Below, piece after piece: positions 27,578 to 36,471 of a stretch of 40,289 nucleotides of DNA. Made by a program: the position numbers and the translations under genes. The stretch covers positions 1 through 40,289 of the forward strand of contig CABXTT010000010.1 in assembly GCA_902515155.1 (NCBI GenBank), in the 5' to 3' direction. The first letter of the stretch is position 1. Every line of letters starts with the position of its first letter. The stretch is from an uncultured SAR86 cluster bacterium. Lineage in GTDB: Bacteria > Pseudomonadota > Gammaproteobacteria > Magnimaribacterales > D2472. Below the pieces are notes generated by a model. That model had not been told where the DNA came from. It ran no database searches and worked only from the letters and a program-made list of their open reading frames with translations.

Positions 27578-28944
27578 TCATATGATTCGTAAAAACCATC
27601 GTTAGAGAAATTTTCAAAACGAGTATATTCTTTTAAGAAAGTAAGATTGATAGTGCCTATTGGGCCATTTCTTTGTTTTCCAATAATAATTTCAGCCTTG
27701 TTTCCTTGATCAGAATCTTCGTTATAAACTTCATCTCTGTATATGAATAATATTACATCAGCATCCTGCTCAATAGCTCCAGAGTCTCTAAGGTCCGCCA
27801 TGATAGGCCTTTTATTTGGCCTTTGCTCAACTGCTCTGTTTAACTGAGATAAAGCTATAACAGGAACATTTAATTCTTTTGCTAGTGATTTTAATGATCT
27901 AGATATCTCAGAAATCTGATTTACTCTGTTTTCTGCAGAAGTTGGAAGTTGCATTAACTGTAAATAATCAACCACTATTAATGAAAGTCCATTTTCTTCT
28001 TGTCTTGCTAATCTTCTTGCCTTAGCTCTTAATTCCATAGGTGTTAATAAGGAGCTATCATCAATCCATAGCGGTAGATTTTTTAATCTTTCACCCTCTT
28101 GAAGAAGAAGTTTTAATTCGTTATCTTTCAACATTCCAGACCTAACATTTTGTTGATTTAATTTGCTCATACCAGATAACATTCTTGTTGTAAGTGACTC
28201 TCCAGGCATTTCTAAACTGAAGATTAAAACTGCTCCTCCTGAGTCTTCATCTAATAGAACATTTTCTGCTAAATTCATTGCTAAAGAAGTTTTACCCATA
28301 CTTGGTCTTCCAGCAATAACAATTAAATCTCCGTTTTGAATACCTTGAAGTTTAGTATCAAGATCTTTAAATCCTGTTGAAGAACCTATAAGTCCACCTG
28401 ATTTATTAGACAACTCATGAAGTCTATCCATTGTTGATGGTATTAAAGATTTCATCGATTTAAGACTTTCATTGTCTTGGCTAGCCTCATCATTCAAAGC
28501 AAATATCATACTTTCTGCTTGATCTAGCAGAGCTACTCCATCTTGTCCTTGAGGGTTTTTTATTAGCTCTGAAATTTCAGAATTAGTTTTCATTAATCTT
28601 CTTACGATTGACCTTTGTCTTATAATTTCAGCATAAGCTTCAAGATTTGCTGCAGATGGAGTTGATGTTGCTAGCTCTATTAAATAATCTTTGCCGCCAA
28701 CTTTATTTAATGAATTTTTATTATCAAGCTTTTCAGATACTGTTATGGGATCAAGTGGTTTATTCTCCTCAATCAGCTCAGCCATTGATTGAAAGATAAT
28801 TTGATGATCTTTGCCATCAAAATCATTATCTTTGATAACTTGTATAACAGTGTCAAATCGGTGAGTTTCGAGCATGAGACCGCCAAGTACAGCTTTCTCA
28901 GCTTCCCTAGCTTGCTCGTTTTGGTTTACAGATACTTCAGACAT
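27574..28944 (-). CDS. dnaB: Replicative DNA helicase DnaB
   Basis: Hexameric 5'-3' helicase at the replication fork. It is 456 residues. The N-terminal helical domain (about 12-115) is followed by a RecA-like domain with Walker A AGRPSMGKTSLAMN, Walker B LIVVDYLQLM and the arginine-finger region KQRNGPIG. No intein interrupts it. It begins 38 bp after rplI. Confidence 0.98.
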   Translation of the reverse strand: MSEVSVNQNEQAREAEKAVLGGLMLETHRFDTVIQVIKDNDFDGKDHQIIFQSMAELIEENKPLDPITVSEKLDNKNSLNKVGGKDYLIELATSTPSAANLEAYAEIIRQRSIVRRLMKTNSEISELIKNPQGQDGVALLDQAESMIFALNDEASQDNESLKSMKSLIPSTMDRLHELSNKSGGLIGSSTGFKDLDTKLQGIQNGDLIVIAGRPSMGKTSLAMNLAENVLLDEDSGGAVLIFSLEMPGESLTTRMLSGMSKLNQQNVRSGMLKDNELKLLLQEGERLKNLPLWIDDSSLLTPMELRAKARRLARQEENGLSLIVVDYLQLMQLPTSAENRVNQISEISRSLKSLAKELNVPVIALSQLNRAVEQRPNKRPIMADLRDSGAIEQDADVILFIYRDEVYNEDSDQGNKAEIIIGKQRNGPIGTINLTFLKEYTRFENFSNDGFYESYE

Positions 28945-28982
28945 TGGAATATGATTTTTACATCATATTTTAAAATATACAA

Positions 28983-29429
28983 CTACTCAGCTAATACTTT
29001 TACTGTTACTTCAGATGAAACTTCAGGATGAACACTTATAGTAATAGCATGATCACCAATTTCTTTGATTGGTCCGTCTGGTAATTGGACTTCACTTTTA
29101 TCAATTTCAATATTAATAGCTTTAAAAGCATCTGAGATTTCTCTTGTTCCTACCGAGCCATATAAAGCACCCTCTTCAGTAACAGGAACAGTTATTTCAC
29201 ATACCGAGCCTTTAATCTCTTCAGATCTTGCTTCAGCGCGTGTAAGTTGATTAGCAGATGCAGCAGCAAGTTCATCTTTTTTTGCTTCTACATCGGCGAT
29301 ATTTTTATCGCTAGCAAACGCAGCTTTTTTTTGTGGTATTAAAAAATTCCTAGCATAACCAGAGTTTACTTCAACCACATCTCCAATTTCACCAAGCCTT
29401 TGTATTTTGTCTAAAAGTATTATTTTCAT
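28983..29429 (-). CDS. rplI: 50S ribosomal protein L9
   Basis: 148 residues, normal. The N-terminal domain (MKIILLDKIQRLGEIGDVVEV and GYARNFLIP) binds 23S rRNA; a long helix joins it to the C-terminal domain ending in VTVKVLAE. It starts four bases after rpsR. Confidence 0.98.
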   Translation of the reverse strand: MKIILLDKIQRLGEIGDVVEVNSGYARNFLIPQKKAAFASDKNIADVEAKKDELAAASANQLTRAEARSEEIKGSVCEITVPVTEEGALYGSVGTREISDAFKAINIEIDKSEVQLPDGPIKEIGDHAITISVHPEVSSEVTVKVLAE

Positions 29430-29433
29430 GATT

Positions 29434-29628
29434 CTATTGGTGCATATCCGTATATGGTAATAGTGCTAAAAACCTAGCAATCTTAATTGATTTGGTAATT
29501 TTTCTTTGATTTGCAGCAGATATTCCAGTTACTCTTGCTGGAATAATTTTTCCTGTTTCAGTTATAAACTGTTTAAGTACATCTATATCTTTATGATCAA
29601 ATCTTATTGGTAACTCATATTTACTCAT
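29434..29628 (-). CDS. rpsR: 30S ribosomal protein S18, N-terminally short
   Basis: The conserved S18 core ([20 protein letters not shown] through [14 protein letters not shown]) is intact. The start is placed at ATG 29628, one base after the rpsF stop and about nine bases after a GGAG Shine-Dalgarno in rpsF. That gives 64 residues against 75 in E. coli. An in-frame TTG eight codons upstream exists (72 residues) but adds only MMKMEKNK. Either way the usual N-terminal basic/Cys motif (YFRRRKFC type) is missing. Confidence 0.93.
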   Translation of the reverse strand: MSKYELPIRFDHKDIDVLKQFITETGKIIPARVTGISAANQRKITKSIKIARFLALLPYTDMHQ

Positions 29629-29629
29629 C

Positions 29630-30082
29630 TTATTCTTCTCCATCTTCATCAACTTTTTCAGGAGATGATTCTTCAGGTTCTTTATTTTGTTGATCTTCTT
29701 TTGGCTTGACAGCTTTTCTTTCCTTTTCTACTTCTATATCAACAGGCTCTGATTTTTTATTTTTTGATTCGGTAAAAAGACTTGAATCCTTGCCTTGATG
29801 CTCTTTAACAACTATGAATAAATGCCTAATAATGGATTCGTTATATTTAATCTTTGTTTCAAGTTCTATTAACTTCGACGGATTTCCCTCTAAATTAAAT
29901 AAGATATAGTGGCCTTTATTATGATTATTAATTGAATATGCTAATTGTCTTCTTCCAACATCTTCAATTTTAGCAATACTGAAGGAATTATCAGAAAGTA
30001 ATTTTTCAAAATCTTTTTTAAACTCACTAACCTTAGAAGATAGGTTAGGATTTAGAATAATGACTGCTTCGTACTTTTTCAT
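29630..30082 (-). CDS. rpsF: 30S ribosomal protein S6
   Basis: 150 residues. The S6 fold covers about 1-97 ([46 protein letters not shown]). A long charged, Glu/Lys-rich tail follows to the C-terminus, longer than in E. coli S6 (131-135 residues). AAGG stands before the ATG. It heads rpsF-rpsR-rplI-dnaB-alr. Confidence 0.97.
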   Translation of the reverse strand: MKKYEAVIILNPNLSSKVSEFKKDFEKLLSDNSFSIAKIEDVGRRQLAYSINNHNKGHYILFNLEGNPSKLIELETKIKYNESIIRHLFIVVKEHQGKDSSLFTESKNKKSEPVDIEVEKERKAVKPKEDQQNKEPEESSPEKVDEDGEE

Positions 30083-30131
30083 TTGTTACCTTATGGTTAA
30101 AGATTTTTATCTAAATTGACAAAAACCAAGG

Positions 30132-30168
30132 AGAATGCATTCTAATAGAATTGATTTTCAGAATCAAT
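30132..30168. repeat. Three adjoining inverted repeats between ftsA and rpsF
   Basis: A perfect 12-bp palindrome AGAATGCATTCT (30132-30143) overlaps TTCTA-A-TAGAA (30140-30150), which shares one base with the stem ATTGATT-N5-AATCAAT (30150-30168). The last covers the ftsA stop codon. No T run follows on either strand, so this is not a standard terminator. It may be an operator, an RNA leader element for rpsF, or chance in A/T-rich DNA. Confidence 0.4.
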
Positions 30169-31390
30169 ACTCGCTTTTAACTATTTTTAGTAGCTTTGAA
30201 AGCCAGCTTTGATTCTGTTCTGATATTAATTCATCATTCATTTGCTTAAACCCGTGGTCAACAAGTCCAATTGAGGTTGCATATATTGGGTTTTGAAGGA
30301 TACTTTCCATACCTGAAAATTTGTTTGGAATACCTAGTCTTACTGAAGTTTGAAATATTGATTCAGCTAGCTCAACAACACCCTCCATCTTTGATGTTCC
30401 GCCAGTAAATACAATTCCAGCAGAGATTTTATCTTCGAATCCATTTCTAGAAATTTCAGCACTAACTAATTCAAATAGTTCAGTGTATCTTGGTTGTATA
30501 ATGTCGGCCAATGCTGTTCTTGATAGTTCTCTTGTTGGTCTTCCGCCAACTCCTGGAACCTCAATACTCTGATCATCTTTAGTGAATTCTGCAACAGCGC
30601 AACCATGTTTTTGCTTAATTTCCTCTGCTTGGGGAGTTGGAGTTCTTAGTGCTTGAGCTATGTCACTTGTAACTTGGTCGCCAGCAATTGGTATTACACC
30701 TGTAAAAACAATTGAACCAGAGTTAAAAATAGCAATATCTGTTGTTCCTCCTCCTATATCAACAAGACATACTCCAAGTTCTTTTTCATCTTCAGATAAG
30801 ATTGAATGAGAGCTAGCTAACTGCTCTAAAACGAATCCGTCTACAGACAAACCACAATTTTTTATACACTTTTCAATATTTTTTATTGCGCTATTTGCAC
30901 AAGTAACTAAGTGAACTTTTGCCTCTAATCTAACACCAGACATTCCAAGAGGGTCTAAACTAACTTCCTGATTATCTATAACATATTCTTGTGGAAGAAC
31001 ATGCAAAACATTTTGATCAGATGGAATTGAGACTGCTTGAGCAGAATCAATTACCCTATCAATATCATAAGGTGTCACTTCTTTGTCTTTTATGCCTACT
31101 GCACCTTGAGAGTTAAGGCTTTTTATATGATTTCCAGCAATACCAACGTATACAGAATTTATTTTTTCTTCAATCATAGATTGAGCTTGCTCAACGGCCT
31201 TTTTGATAGCATCAGTGGTAGCATCAATATTTACAACAACGCCTTTTTTGAGGCCGCTAGATGGATAAGCTCCTAATGAAACTATCTCAAGCTTATTCGA
31301 ATCATTATATCTTCCAACAATACATACAACTTTGGAAGTACCAATATCTAATCCAACAATCATATTAGAATTTTTAGTATTATTTACCAT
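30164..31390 (-). CDS. ftsA: Cell division protein FtsA
   Basis: Actin-like protein that ties FtsZ to the membrane. It is 408 residues. Phosphate motifs are VGLDIGTSKVVCIVG (about 12-26), LVDIGGGTTDIAIF and IVFTGGTSKMEG. The C-terminal amphipathic helix WLSKLLKIVKSEY is the membrane anchor. It overlaps ftsQ by 11 bases. ftsZ, which nearly always follows in gammaproteobacteria, does not: the next gene after 81 bp is rpsF. Confidence 0.97.
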   Translation of the reverse strand: MVNNTKNSNMIVGLDIGTSKVVCIVGRYNDSNKLEIVSLGAYPSSGLKKGVVVNIDATTDAIKKAVEQAQSMIEEKINSVYVGIAGNHIKSLNSQGAVGIKDKEVTPYDIDRVIDSAQAVSIPSDQNVLHVLPQEYVIDNQEVSLDPLGMSGVRLEAKVHLVTCANSAIKNIEKCIKNCGLSVDGFVLEQLASSHSILSEDEKELGVCLVDIGGGTTDIAIFNSGSIVFTGVIPIAGDQVTSDIAQALRTPTPQAEEIKQKHGCAVAEFTKDDQSIEVPGVGGRPTRELSRTALADIIQPRYTELFELVSAEISRNGFEDKISAGIVFTGGTSKMEGVVELAESIFQTSVRLGIPNKFSGMESILQNPIYATSIGLVDHGFKQMNDELISEQNQSWLSKLLKIVKSEY

Positions 31391-32015
31391 AATTTAAAGC
31401 TACTCCGTCTTTGTACCTTAAATCTATCATACTAGGTATTTTTCTTTTATCGTACAAGTAATTTAAAGTATCTTTTAAGGATTTAAATTTATTATCATCA
31501 AGATCATTGCCAAGCTTAATGACATATCTATCGGTCTTGATAATCCATCCAGATGTGAAGTTAAAATTAATTTTTTTAATAATTAGGAGGTTCCTCATAT
31601 TACTATTTTCTATTGATTTTATTAACTTAAACACTATTGCCATATCGTCAATTGGTCCAGTTACTATTATCAAATTTGAAAGAGTATTATCAAATTTAAA
31701 TAGCTGTAATTTTTCATCGACATAAAATTCATTATTTAAAATAAATTGAGGTGTTCTATTTAAAATATTAAGTGTTGCTTTATTAGAAAAAGGAGTAAAT
31801 TTTAAGGAATATCTAGCTATCCAATCCTGACTTTTTATTAACTCCTCTATATCTTGTTTTGATTTAGTATTTTTAATGTTGCTTATAAAAATATTCTGAG
31901 ATTCAAAGACGAAGCCAGATTCAAAAATAATATCTATATTAAAATTCTTAGTCCAAGCATTAGAGCAAAAAATTATCAGTATTAACTTTATCTGAATAAT
32001 ATTAAAACGAAGCAT
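31380..32015 (-). CDS. ftsQ: Cell division protein FtsQ, compact
   Basis: Position between ddl and ftsA identifies it; sequence conservation is weak. From the ATG at 32015 it is 211 residues: a hydrophobic helix at about 3-18, a POTRA-like segment (ISNIKNTKSKQDIEELIKSQ), then the beta domain with RTPQFILNNEFYVDEKLQLF and GWIIKTDRYVIKLG. E. coli FtsQ has 276. That ATG overlaps ddl by 14 bases and leaves almost no cytoplasmic tail. An in-frame TTG at 32054 would add 13 residues rich in Lys (KLFKKLLM), which would be a reasonable cytoplasmic tail. The start is therefore uncertain. Confidence 0.82.
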   Translation of the reverse strand: MLRFNIIQIKLILIIFCSNAWTKNFNIDIIFESGFVFESQNIFISNIKNTKSKQDIEELIKSQDWIARYSLKFTPFSNKATLNILNRTPQFILNNEFYVDEKLQLFKFDNTLSNLIIVTGPIDDMAIVFKLIKSIENSNMRNLLIIKKINFNFTSGWIIKTDRYVIKLGNDLDDNKFKSLKDTLNYLYDKRKIPSMIDLRYKDGVALNYGK

Positions 32016-32925
32016 CAACAATTTTTTGAACAACTTTATTATAGGATACACCAACTAGGCTTGCAGATTTGGGAACACAACTATGAGCTGTCATTCCTGG
32101 AACAGTATTTATTTCGATTATGTAAAAAATACCTTTTTTATTTTGAATGAAATCAATTCTGGCCCAACCAGAACAGTCCAATAAATTATATGCACTTAAT
32201 GAAATAGCATTTATTTCTTTTAATTCATCATTCGATAACTTTGCTTTAGATAGCTTGGTATTGTTTGAAATATATTTTGCATCGTAATCATAAAATTCAT
32301 TTTCGGTGATTATTTCTAAGGGAGGAAAAGATTCTCCATCTATAATAGTTACTGTTAATTCTTTTCCATCGATATACTCTTCAAATAAAAAATTTCTATT
32401 TGGATTGGAACATCTTTCATAAGCATCAATTAATTCTTTATCATTACTAATCTTAAAAATATCAGTGCTTGACCCATCTTCTTCTGGCTTAAGGAATAAA
32501 TAATTAAAGGGCCTAAATCTGTCATACGATGATTTCTTCAGTCCATTTTTAGCAAGATTCCTATCAAAAAATACTTCAAGCCAGATTGGGGTATTGATTT
32601 TATTATCTTTTAGTATTTCTTTTGTTAGTTTTTTATTCCATGAATCTTTGCATGCTTTCGATTTGGAACCAGAATATACAATTTTTAAATCATCTAACTT
32701 TCTTTGAAGCTGGCCTCCTTCACCCTCATGACCATGCAATGCTATAAAGACAAAATCAAAAGTTTTTAGTTCGTAAAGATCTTTAAGATCATTAAAGTCT
32801 TTTAGAGTCGTCTCATAGCCCAGGTCGCACAAAGCTTTGTATACACCTTGACCGCTTTGTAATGAAATCTCCCTCTCTGAAGAAGAGCCACCACATATAA
32901 CTATTACTTTCTTTACGCTTTCCAT
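32002..32925 (-). CDS. ddl: D-alanine--D-alanine ligase
   Basis: ATP-grasp enzyme making D-Ala-D-Ala for MurF. It is 307 residues, DdlB type. Motifs are VICGGSSSEREISLQSG, ALHGHEGEGGQLQ, FLKPEEDGSSTDIF, FEEYIDGKELTV and YIIEINTVPGMTAHS. It overlaps murC by 13 bases and ftsQ by about 14. Confidence 0.97.
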   Translation of the reverse strand: MESVKKVIVICGGSSSEREISLQSGQGVYKALCDLGYETTLKDFNDLKDLYELKTFDFVFIALHGHEGEGGQLQRKLDDLKIVYSGSKSKACKDSWNKKLTKEILKDNKINTPIWLEVFFDRNLAKNGLKKSSYDRFRPFNYLFLKPEEDGSSTDIFKISNDKELIDAYERCSNPNRNFLFEEYIDGKELTVTIIDGESFPPLEIITENEFYDYDAKYISNNTKLSKAKLSNDELKEINAISLSAYNLLDCSGWARIDFIQNKKGIFYIIEINTVPGMTAHSCVPKSASLVGVSYNKVVQKIVDASF

Positions 32926-34307
32926 GTATCTTTTATTAATTCACATACACCTGAAACACTTCCAGCACCTTGAGTTATTAAAATGTCAAAATCCTTTTCA
33001 ATGTTATCTAATAGATCAGTTACGTCATTGTGATTTTTAACATAGTAAATATCTTTGCGTCCCTCTTGCTTTATTGTTTCAACGATAGTTCTGGAATCAA
33101 TTCCCTTAATTGGTTTTTCACTTGCAGAATAGATATCTAAAAGAATTAGAGAGTCGACTTTTTTAAGAACATTTACAAAATCATCAAATAATTGTGCAGT
33201 TCTTGAAAATCTATGTGGCTGAAAAATCATACAAACTTTTTTATCTGGAAACTCTTCCTTAGTAGCTCTTATATTTGCAAGAATTTCAATTGGATGATGT
33301 CCATAATCATCTATAAGAATTTTCTTTTTTTTATTAATTGAAAGTGAGTGTTTTTCGTATCTTCTACCAACTCCAGAAAACTCCTTAATGCCTGTTTTTA
33401 TTGCTTTTATGGGCAAGCCCTCTTCAATACATACTGCTATTGAAGCTGCTGCATTAAAAACATTATGAATACCTGGTTGCCTAATATTGAAGGAATGAAT
33501 TTTGTTTCTTTGATTGTCTTTTAGAATAAAATCTTGGTAACCGTTATAGTAGTTTGATTCGAGAATTTGAAAATCTGCTTTAGATGATTTGCCAAATGTA
33601 ATTTGTCTTCTTGATATTCTTTTAGCAATTTTTCTTATATTTCTATCATCCCCATTAATTACCATATAGCCATAAAAAGGAACATTTTCTGAAAACATTA
33701 CAAATGAATCCAAGAGATTTTCAAAATTATTATCATAATGGACTAAATGATCATCATCAATGTTGGTCAATACAGCTACATCGGGTTGAAGATGAGAAAA
33801 GGAACCATCACTCTCATCAGCCTCAGCAATTAAATAATTTCCTTTACCAAGATCTGAATTTTCATCAGTACTAAGTACTTTACCTCCTACGACATATGTT
33901 GGACTTAGCTTTGCTGCACTAAAAATTTTTGCAATCATGCTTGTAGTAGTGGTTTTTCCATGACTGCCAGCAATTGCAATACTCTCATAGCCTCTCATAA
34001 TACTTCCAAGCATTTCTGCTCTAGGAATTATTGTTATTGAATTTTTTTTAGCTTCAACTATTTCAGAATTTTTATTATCAATTGCTGAAGAGACGACAAT
34101 TAGATTAGCCCCTTTTATGTTCAATTTTGAATGCCCTATAAATACTTTTGCGCCATCCTTTTTAATTTTTGTTAATTCATATGAACCATTTAAATCAGAG
34201 CCAGATACTTTATATCCTTTTTTTAGAAGAACTCTTGCAATACCAATCATTCCAGCTCCACCAATGCCTACAAAATGTATATGCTTAATCTTTTTAAAAA
34301 AATTCAT
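32913..34307 (-). CDS. murC: UDP-N-acetylmuramate--L-alanine ligase
   Basis: Adds the first amino acid to UDP-MurNAc. It is 464 residues. N-terminal IHFVGIGGAGMIGIARVL, intact P-loop AGSHGKTTTT, EADESDGSFSHLQPD, HNVFNAAASIAV, DDYGHHPIEI and FQPHRFSRT. It starts three bases after the murG stop. Confidence 0.98.
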   Translation of the reverse strand: MNFFKKIKHIHFVGIGGAGMIGIARVLLKKGYKVSGSDLNGSYELTKIKKDGAKVFIGHSKLNIKGANLIVVSSAIDNKNSEIVEAKKNSITIIPRAEMLGSIMRGYESIAIAGSHGKTTTTSMIAKIFSAAKLSPTYVVGGKVLSTDENSDLGKGNYLIAEADESDGSFSHLQPDVAVLTNIDDDHLVHYDNNFENLLDSFVMFSENVPFYGYMVINGDDRNIRKIAKRISRRQITFGKSSKADFQILESNYYNGYQDFILKDNQRNKIHSFNIRQPGIHNVFNAAASIAVCIEEGLPIKAIKTGIKEFSGVGRRYEKHSLSINKKKKILIDDYGHHPIEILANIRATKEEFPDKKVCMIFQPHRFSRTAQLFDDFVNVLKKVDSLILLDIYSASEKPIKGIDSRTIVETIKQEGRKDIYYVKNHNDVTDLLDNIEKDFDILITQGAGSVSGVCELIKDTWKA

Positions 34308-34310
34308 TTT

Positions 34311-35357
34311 TTATTTACTTATGTATTTAGTTACTTCATCAACGATTTTAGTTACGGCATTAATATGTTCTAAATTATTCTTTTCTTTCCATTTATTGTA
34401 TGTTTTTTGTTTAATAATATCTGAAAGCTTTTTATTTAGAATCTCAAATTTATCTGATTGATTATGAATAATGCCCATTCCAATTCCTTCAATATGTTTA
34501 GCATTAAAAAATTGATGATTATCTATAGAAGATGGGAGTGGTATCATCAACATACCTCTGGACATGGAAGAAATCTCAGAAATACTTAAAGCTCCAGATC
34601 TAGTTATTACAAAATCTGCCCAATTGATAATGAATTGTGGATTATCATAAAATTCCTTAACTTCGGCATCCACTTTAATATGCCTATAAAGACTCTTTAC
34701 TTGGTCAATTTTGCCTTTACCACATTGATGTTTAATTTTGAGATATTTATTAAATTCCTTAAAACACTTTGGAATATTTAAATTTATATATTCAGCTCCT
34801 TGGCTACCTCCAGTTACATAAATTCGTATTTCTTGTTCCGCTCTGATTTTGTTATCTGTATTTGAAGTAAAGACTGCTCTAATAGGATTTCCTGACACAA
34901 AAGTATTTTTAATATTTGAAATTGTTGGAAAAGCAATAAAATTTATTTTTGAAAATTTTGATAGCACCTTATTAGCAGATCCAATAACTGAATTTTGTTC
35001 ATGAGTGAAAATAGGCTTCCCCATTATTAGAAAAGCAAATGCGGGCGGTAATGTAATAAATCCACCAAAACCTATCATCGCATCAATCCTTTCTTTTCTT
35101 AGAATTTGAATGGTTTTTAAAACGCTTAATGGTATTAATAAAAGTGTGCTTATTTTATTTAATATATTCTTACCTCTAAAGCCTGTCATAGATATTTGAT
35201 AATAAGAAAATTTCTTACCTTTCAACGCATTTGTCTCTATTTCTGCTCCTGACCCCAAGAAAATAACTTGATGACCTCTTTTTATAAGTTCATCTCCAAT
35301 CGCGATTGCAGGAAATACATGTCCACCTGTTTTTGCTGCAGATACTAATATTTTCAT
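34311..35357 (-). CDS. murG: UDP-GlcNAc--lipid I N-acetylglucosaminyltransferase MurG
   Basis: Converts lipid I to lipid II at the inner membrane face. It is 348 residues, GT-B fold. The first glycine loop reads SAAKTGGHVFPAIA, where most relatives have GGTGGH; TGGH and the catalytic His remain. GFGGFITLPPA, HEQNSVIG, VTGGSQGAEYIN and TRSGALSISEIS are typical. It starts four bases after the ftsW stop. Confidence 0.96.
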   Translation of the reverse strand: MKILVSAAKTGGHVFPAIAIGDELIKRGHQVIFLGSGAEIETNALKGKKFSYYQISMTGFRGKNILNKISTLLLIPLSVLKTIQILRKERIDAMIGFGGFITLPPAFAFLIMGKPIFTHEQNSVIGSANKVLSKFSKINFIAFPTISNIKNTFVSGNPIRAVFTSNTDNKIRAEQEIRIYVTGGSQGAEYINLNIPKCFKEFNKYLKIKHQCGKGKIDQVKSLYRHIKVDAEVKEFYDNPQFIINWADFVITRSGALSISEISSMSRGMLMIPLPSSIDNHQFFNAKHIEGIGMGIIHNQSDKFEILNKKLSDIIKQKTYNKWKEKNNLEHINAVTKIVDEVTKYISK

Positions 35358-35361
35358 AAAA

Positions 35362-36471
35362 CTATATTAATTTGTTTTCATTATTAATTCTCAGAACAAT
35401 AGCAATTAAAGACATCATTACAATAATACTTGTTCCTCCATAACTAATAAAAGGAAGAGTTAGTCCTTTTGTTGGCAATAGTCCAATATTAACAGCGATA
35501 TTAAATAAAGCCTGTATGGCTATAAGAATCATAATTCCAAATGAAGTATAACCTTGAAATAATCTACCTTTATTTAGAGAATCAAGTGCAACTTTAAGAA
35601 TGCCAAAGAACAAAAGAGCAAACAATAATATTAAAAAAAGACCGCCTATGATTCCAAGTTCTTCGACAAGAATTGCGAATATAAAGTCTGTATGTGCCTC
35701 TGGAAGAAAAAAATTCTTTTGGAAGCTGTTTCCTATTCCTAAGCCTAGCCATCCGCCTTGTCCTATACTTATTAATGAATTAGATAGCTGATATCCACTT
35801 CCAAGAACAACCTCTTTATCAAAAGGGTCCATGTAAGCCATCATTCTAGCAATTCTCATAGGAGAACTAGATATCGCTACTACTCCTAATAGGCCTATAA
35901 GAATAGATAACAAACTAAATTGAAAAAAAGAAATGCCTGCATAAAACAATATTGCAACTACTAACAAACATATAATTGCTGTGGATCCCAGATCTGGTTG
36001 CCCCATTATCAAAACAGAAATTATAAAAAGTAAAAATAATGGTTTTAAGAAACTTCTTAGTGAGTTTATTTCAGATATTCTTCTTACAGAGTAACCAGAA
36101 ATATAAAGAATCAAACTAAATTTACATATTTCAGATGGCTGAATATTAATTGGCCCTAATCTTATCCATCTAATACTTCCATTTACACTTGTTCCCACAT
36201 CAGGAATGAATAGTGCCAAAAGTAATAATATGCTTATTAGCATAAATACCCAGTCTAATTTATATAGAAAATTTGAAGGTATTGAAAGAAAAAGCAGCAT
36301 AACTATGAGGCCGATTGAGATAAAAAACATCTGTCTTGAGGCAAAGTGAAAAGGATTTCCAAAAATATCATCTGCAATATATATACTTGCTGAAGTAACC
36401 ATTAGTAAACCCAATGACATTAAACTTATAAAAGGTATTAATATAAAAAGGTTATTGTATTTAGTTTCCAT
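35362..36471 (-). CDS. ftsW: Septal peptidoglycan polymerase FtsW
   Basis: SEDS-family glycosyltransferase that polymerises lipid II at the septum. It is 369 residues with about ten transmembrane segments. Signatures are QPSEICKFSLILY, GQPDLGSTAI, GSGYQLSNSLISIGQGGWLGLGIG, LPEAHTDFIFAILVEELG and PFISYGGTSII. Compared with E. coli (414 residues), the cytoplasmic N-terminus is nearly absent. It overlaps murD by 11 bases. Confidence 0.97.
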   Translation of the reverse strand: METKYNNLFILIPFISLMSLGLLMVTSASIYIADDIFGNPFHFASRQMFFISIGLIVMLLFLSIPSNFLYKLDWVFMLISILLLLALFIPDVGTSVNGSIRWIRLGPINIQPSEICKFSLILYISGYSVRRISEINSLRSFLKPLFLLFIISVLIMGQPDLGSTAIICLLVVAILFYAGISFFQFSLLSILIGLLGVVAISSSPMRIARMMAYMDPFDKEVVLGSGYQLSNSLISIGQGGWLGLGIGNSFQKNFFLPEAHTDFIFAILVEELGIIGGLFLILLFALLFFGILKVALDSLNKGRLFQGYTSFGIMILIAIQALFNIAVNIGLLPTKGLTLPFISYGGTSIIVMMSLIAIVLRINNENKLI

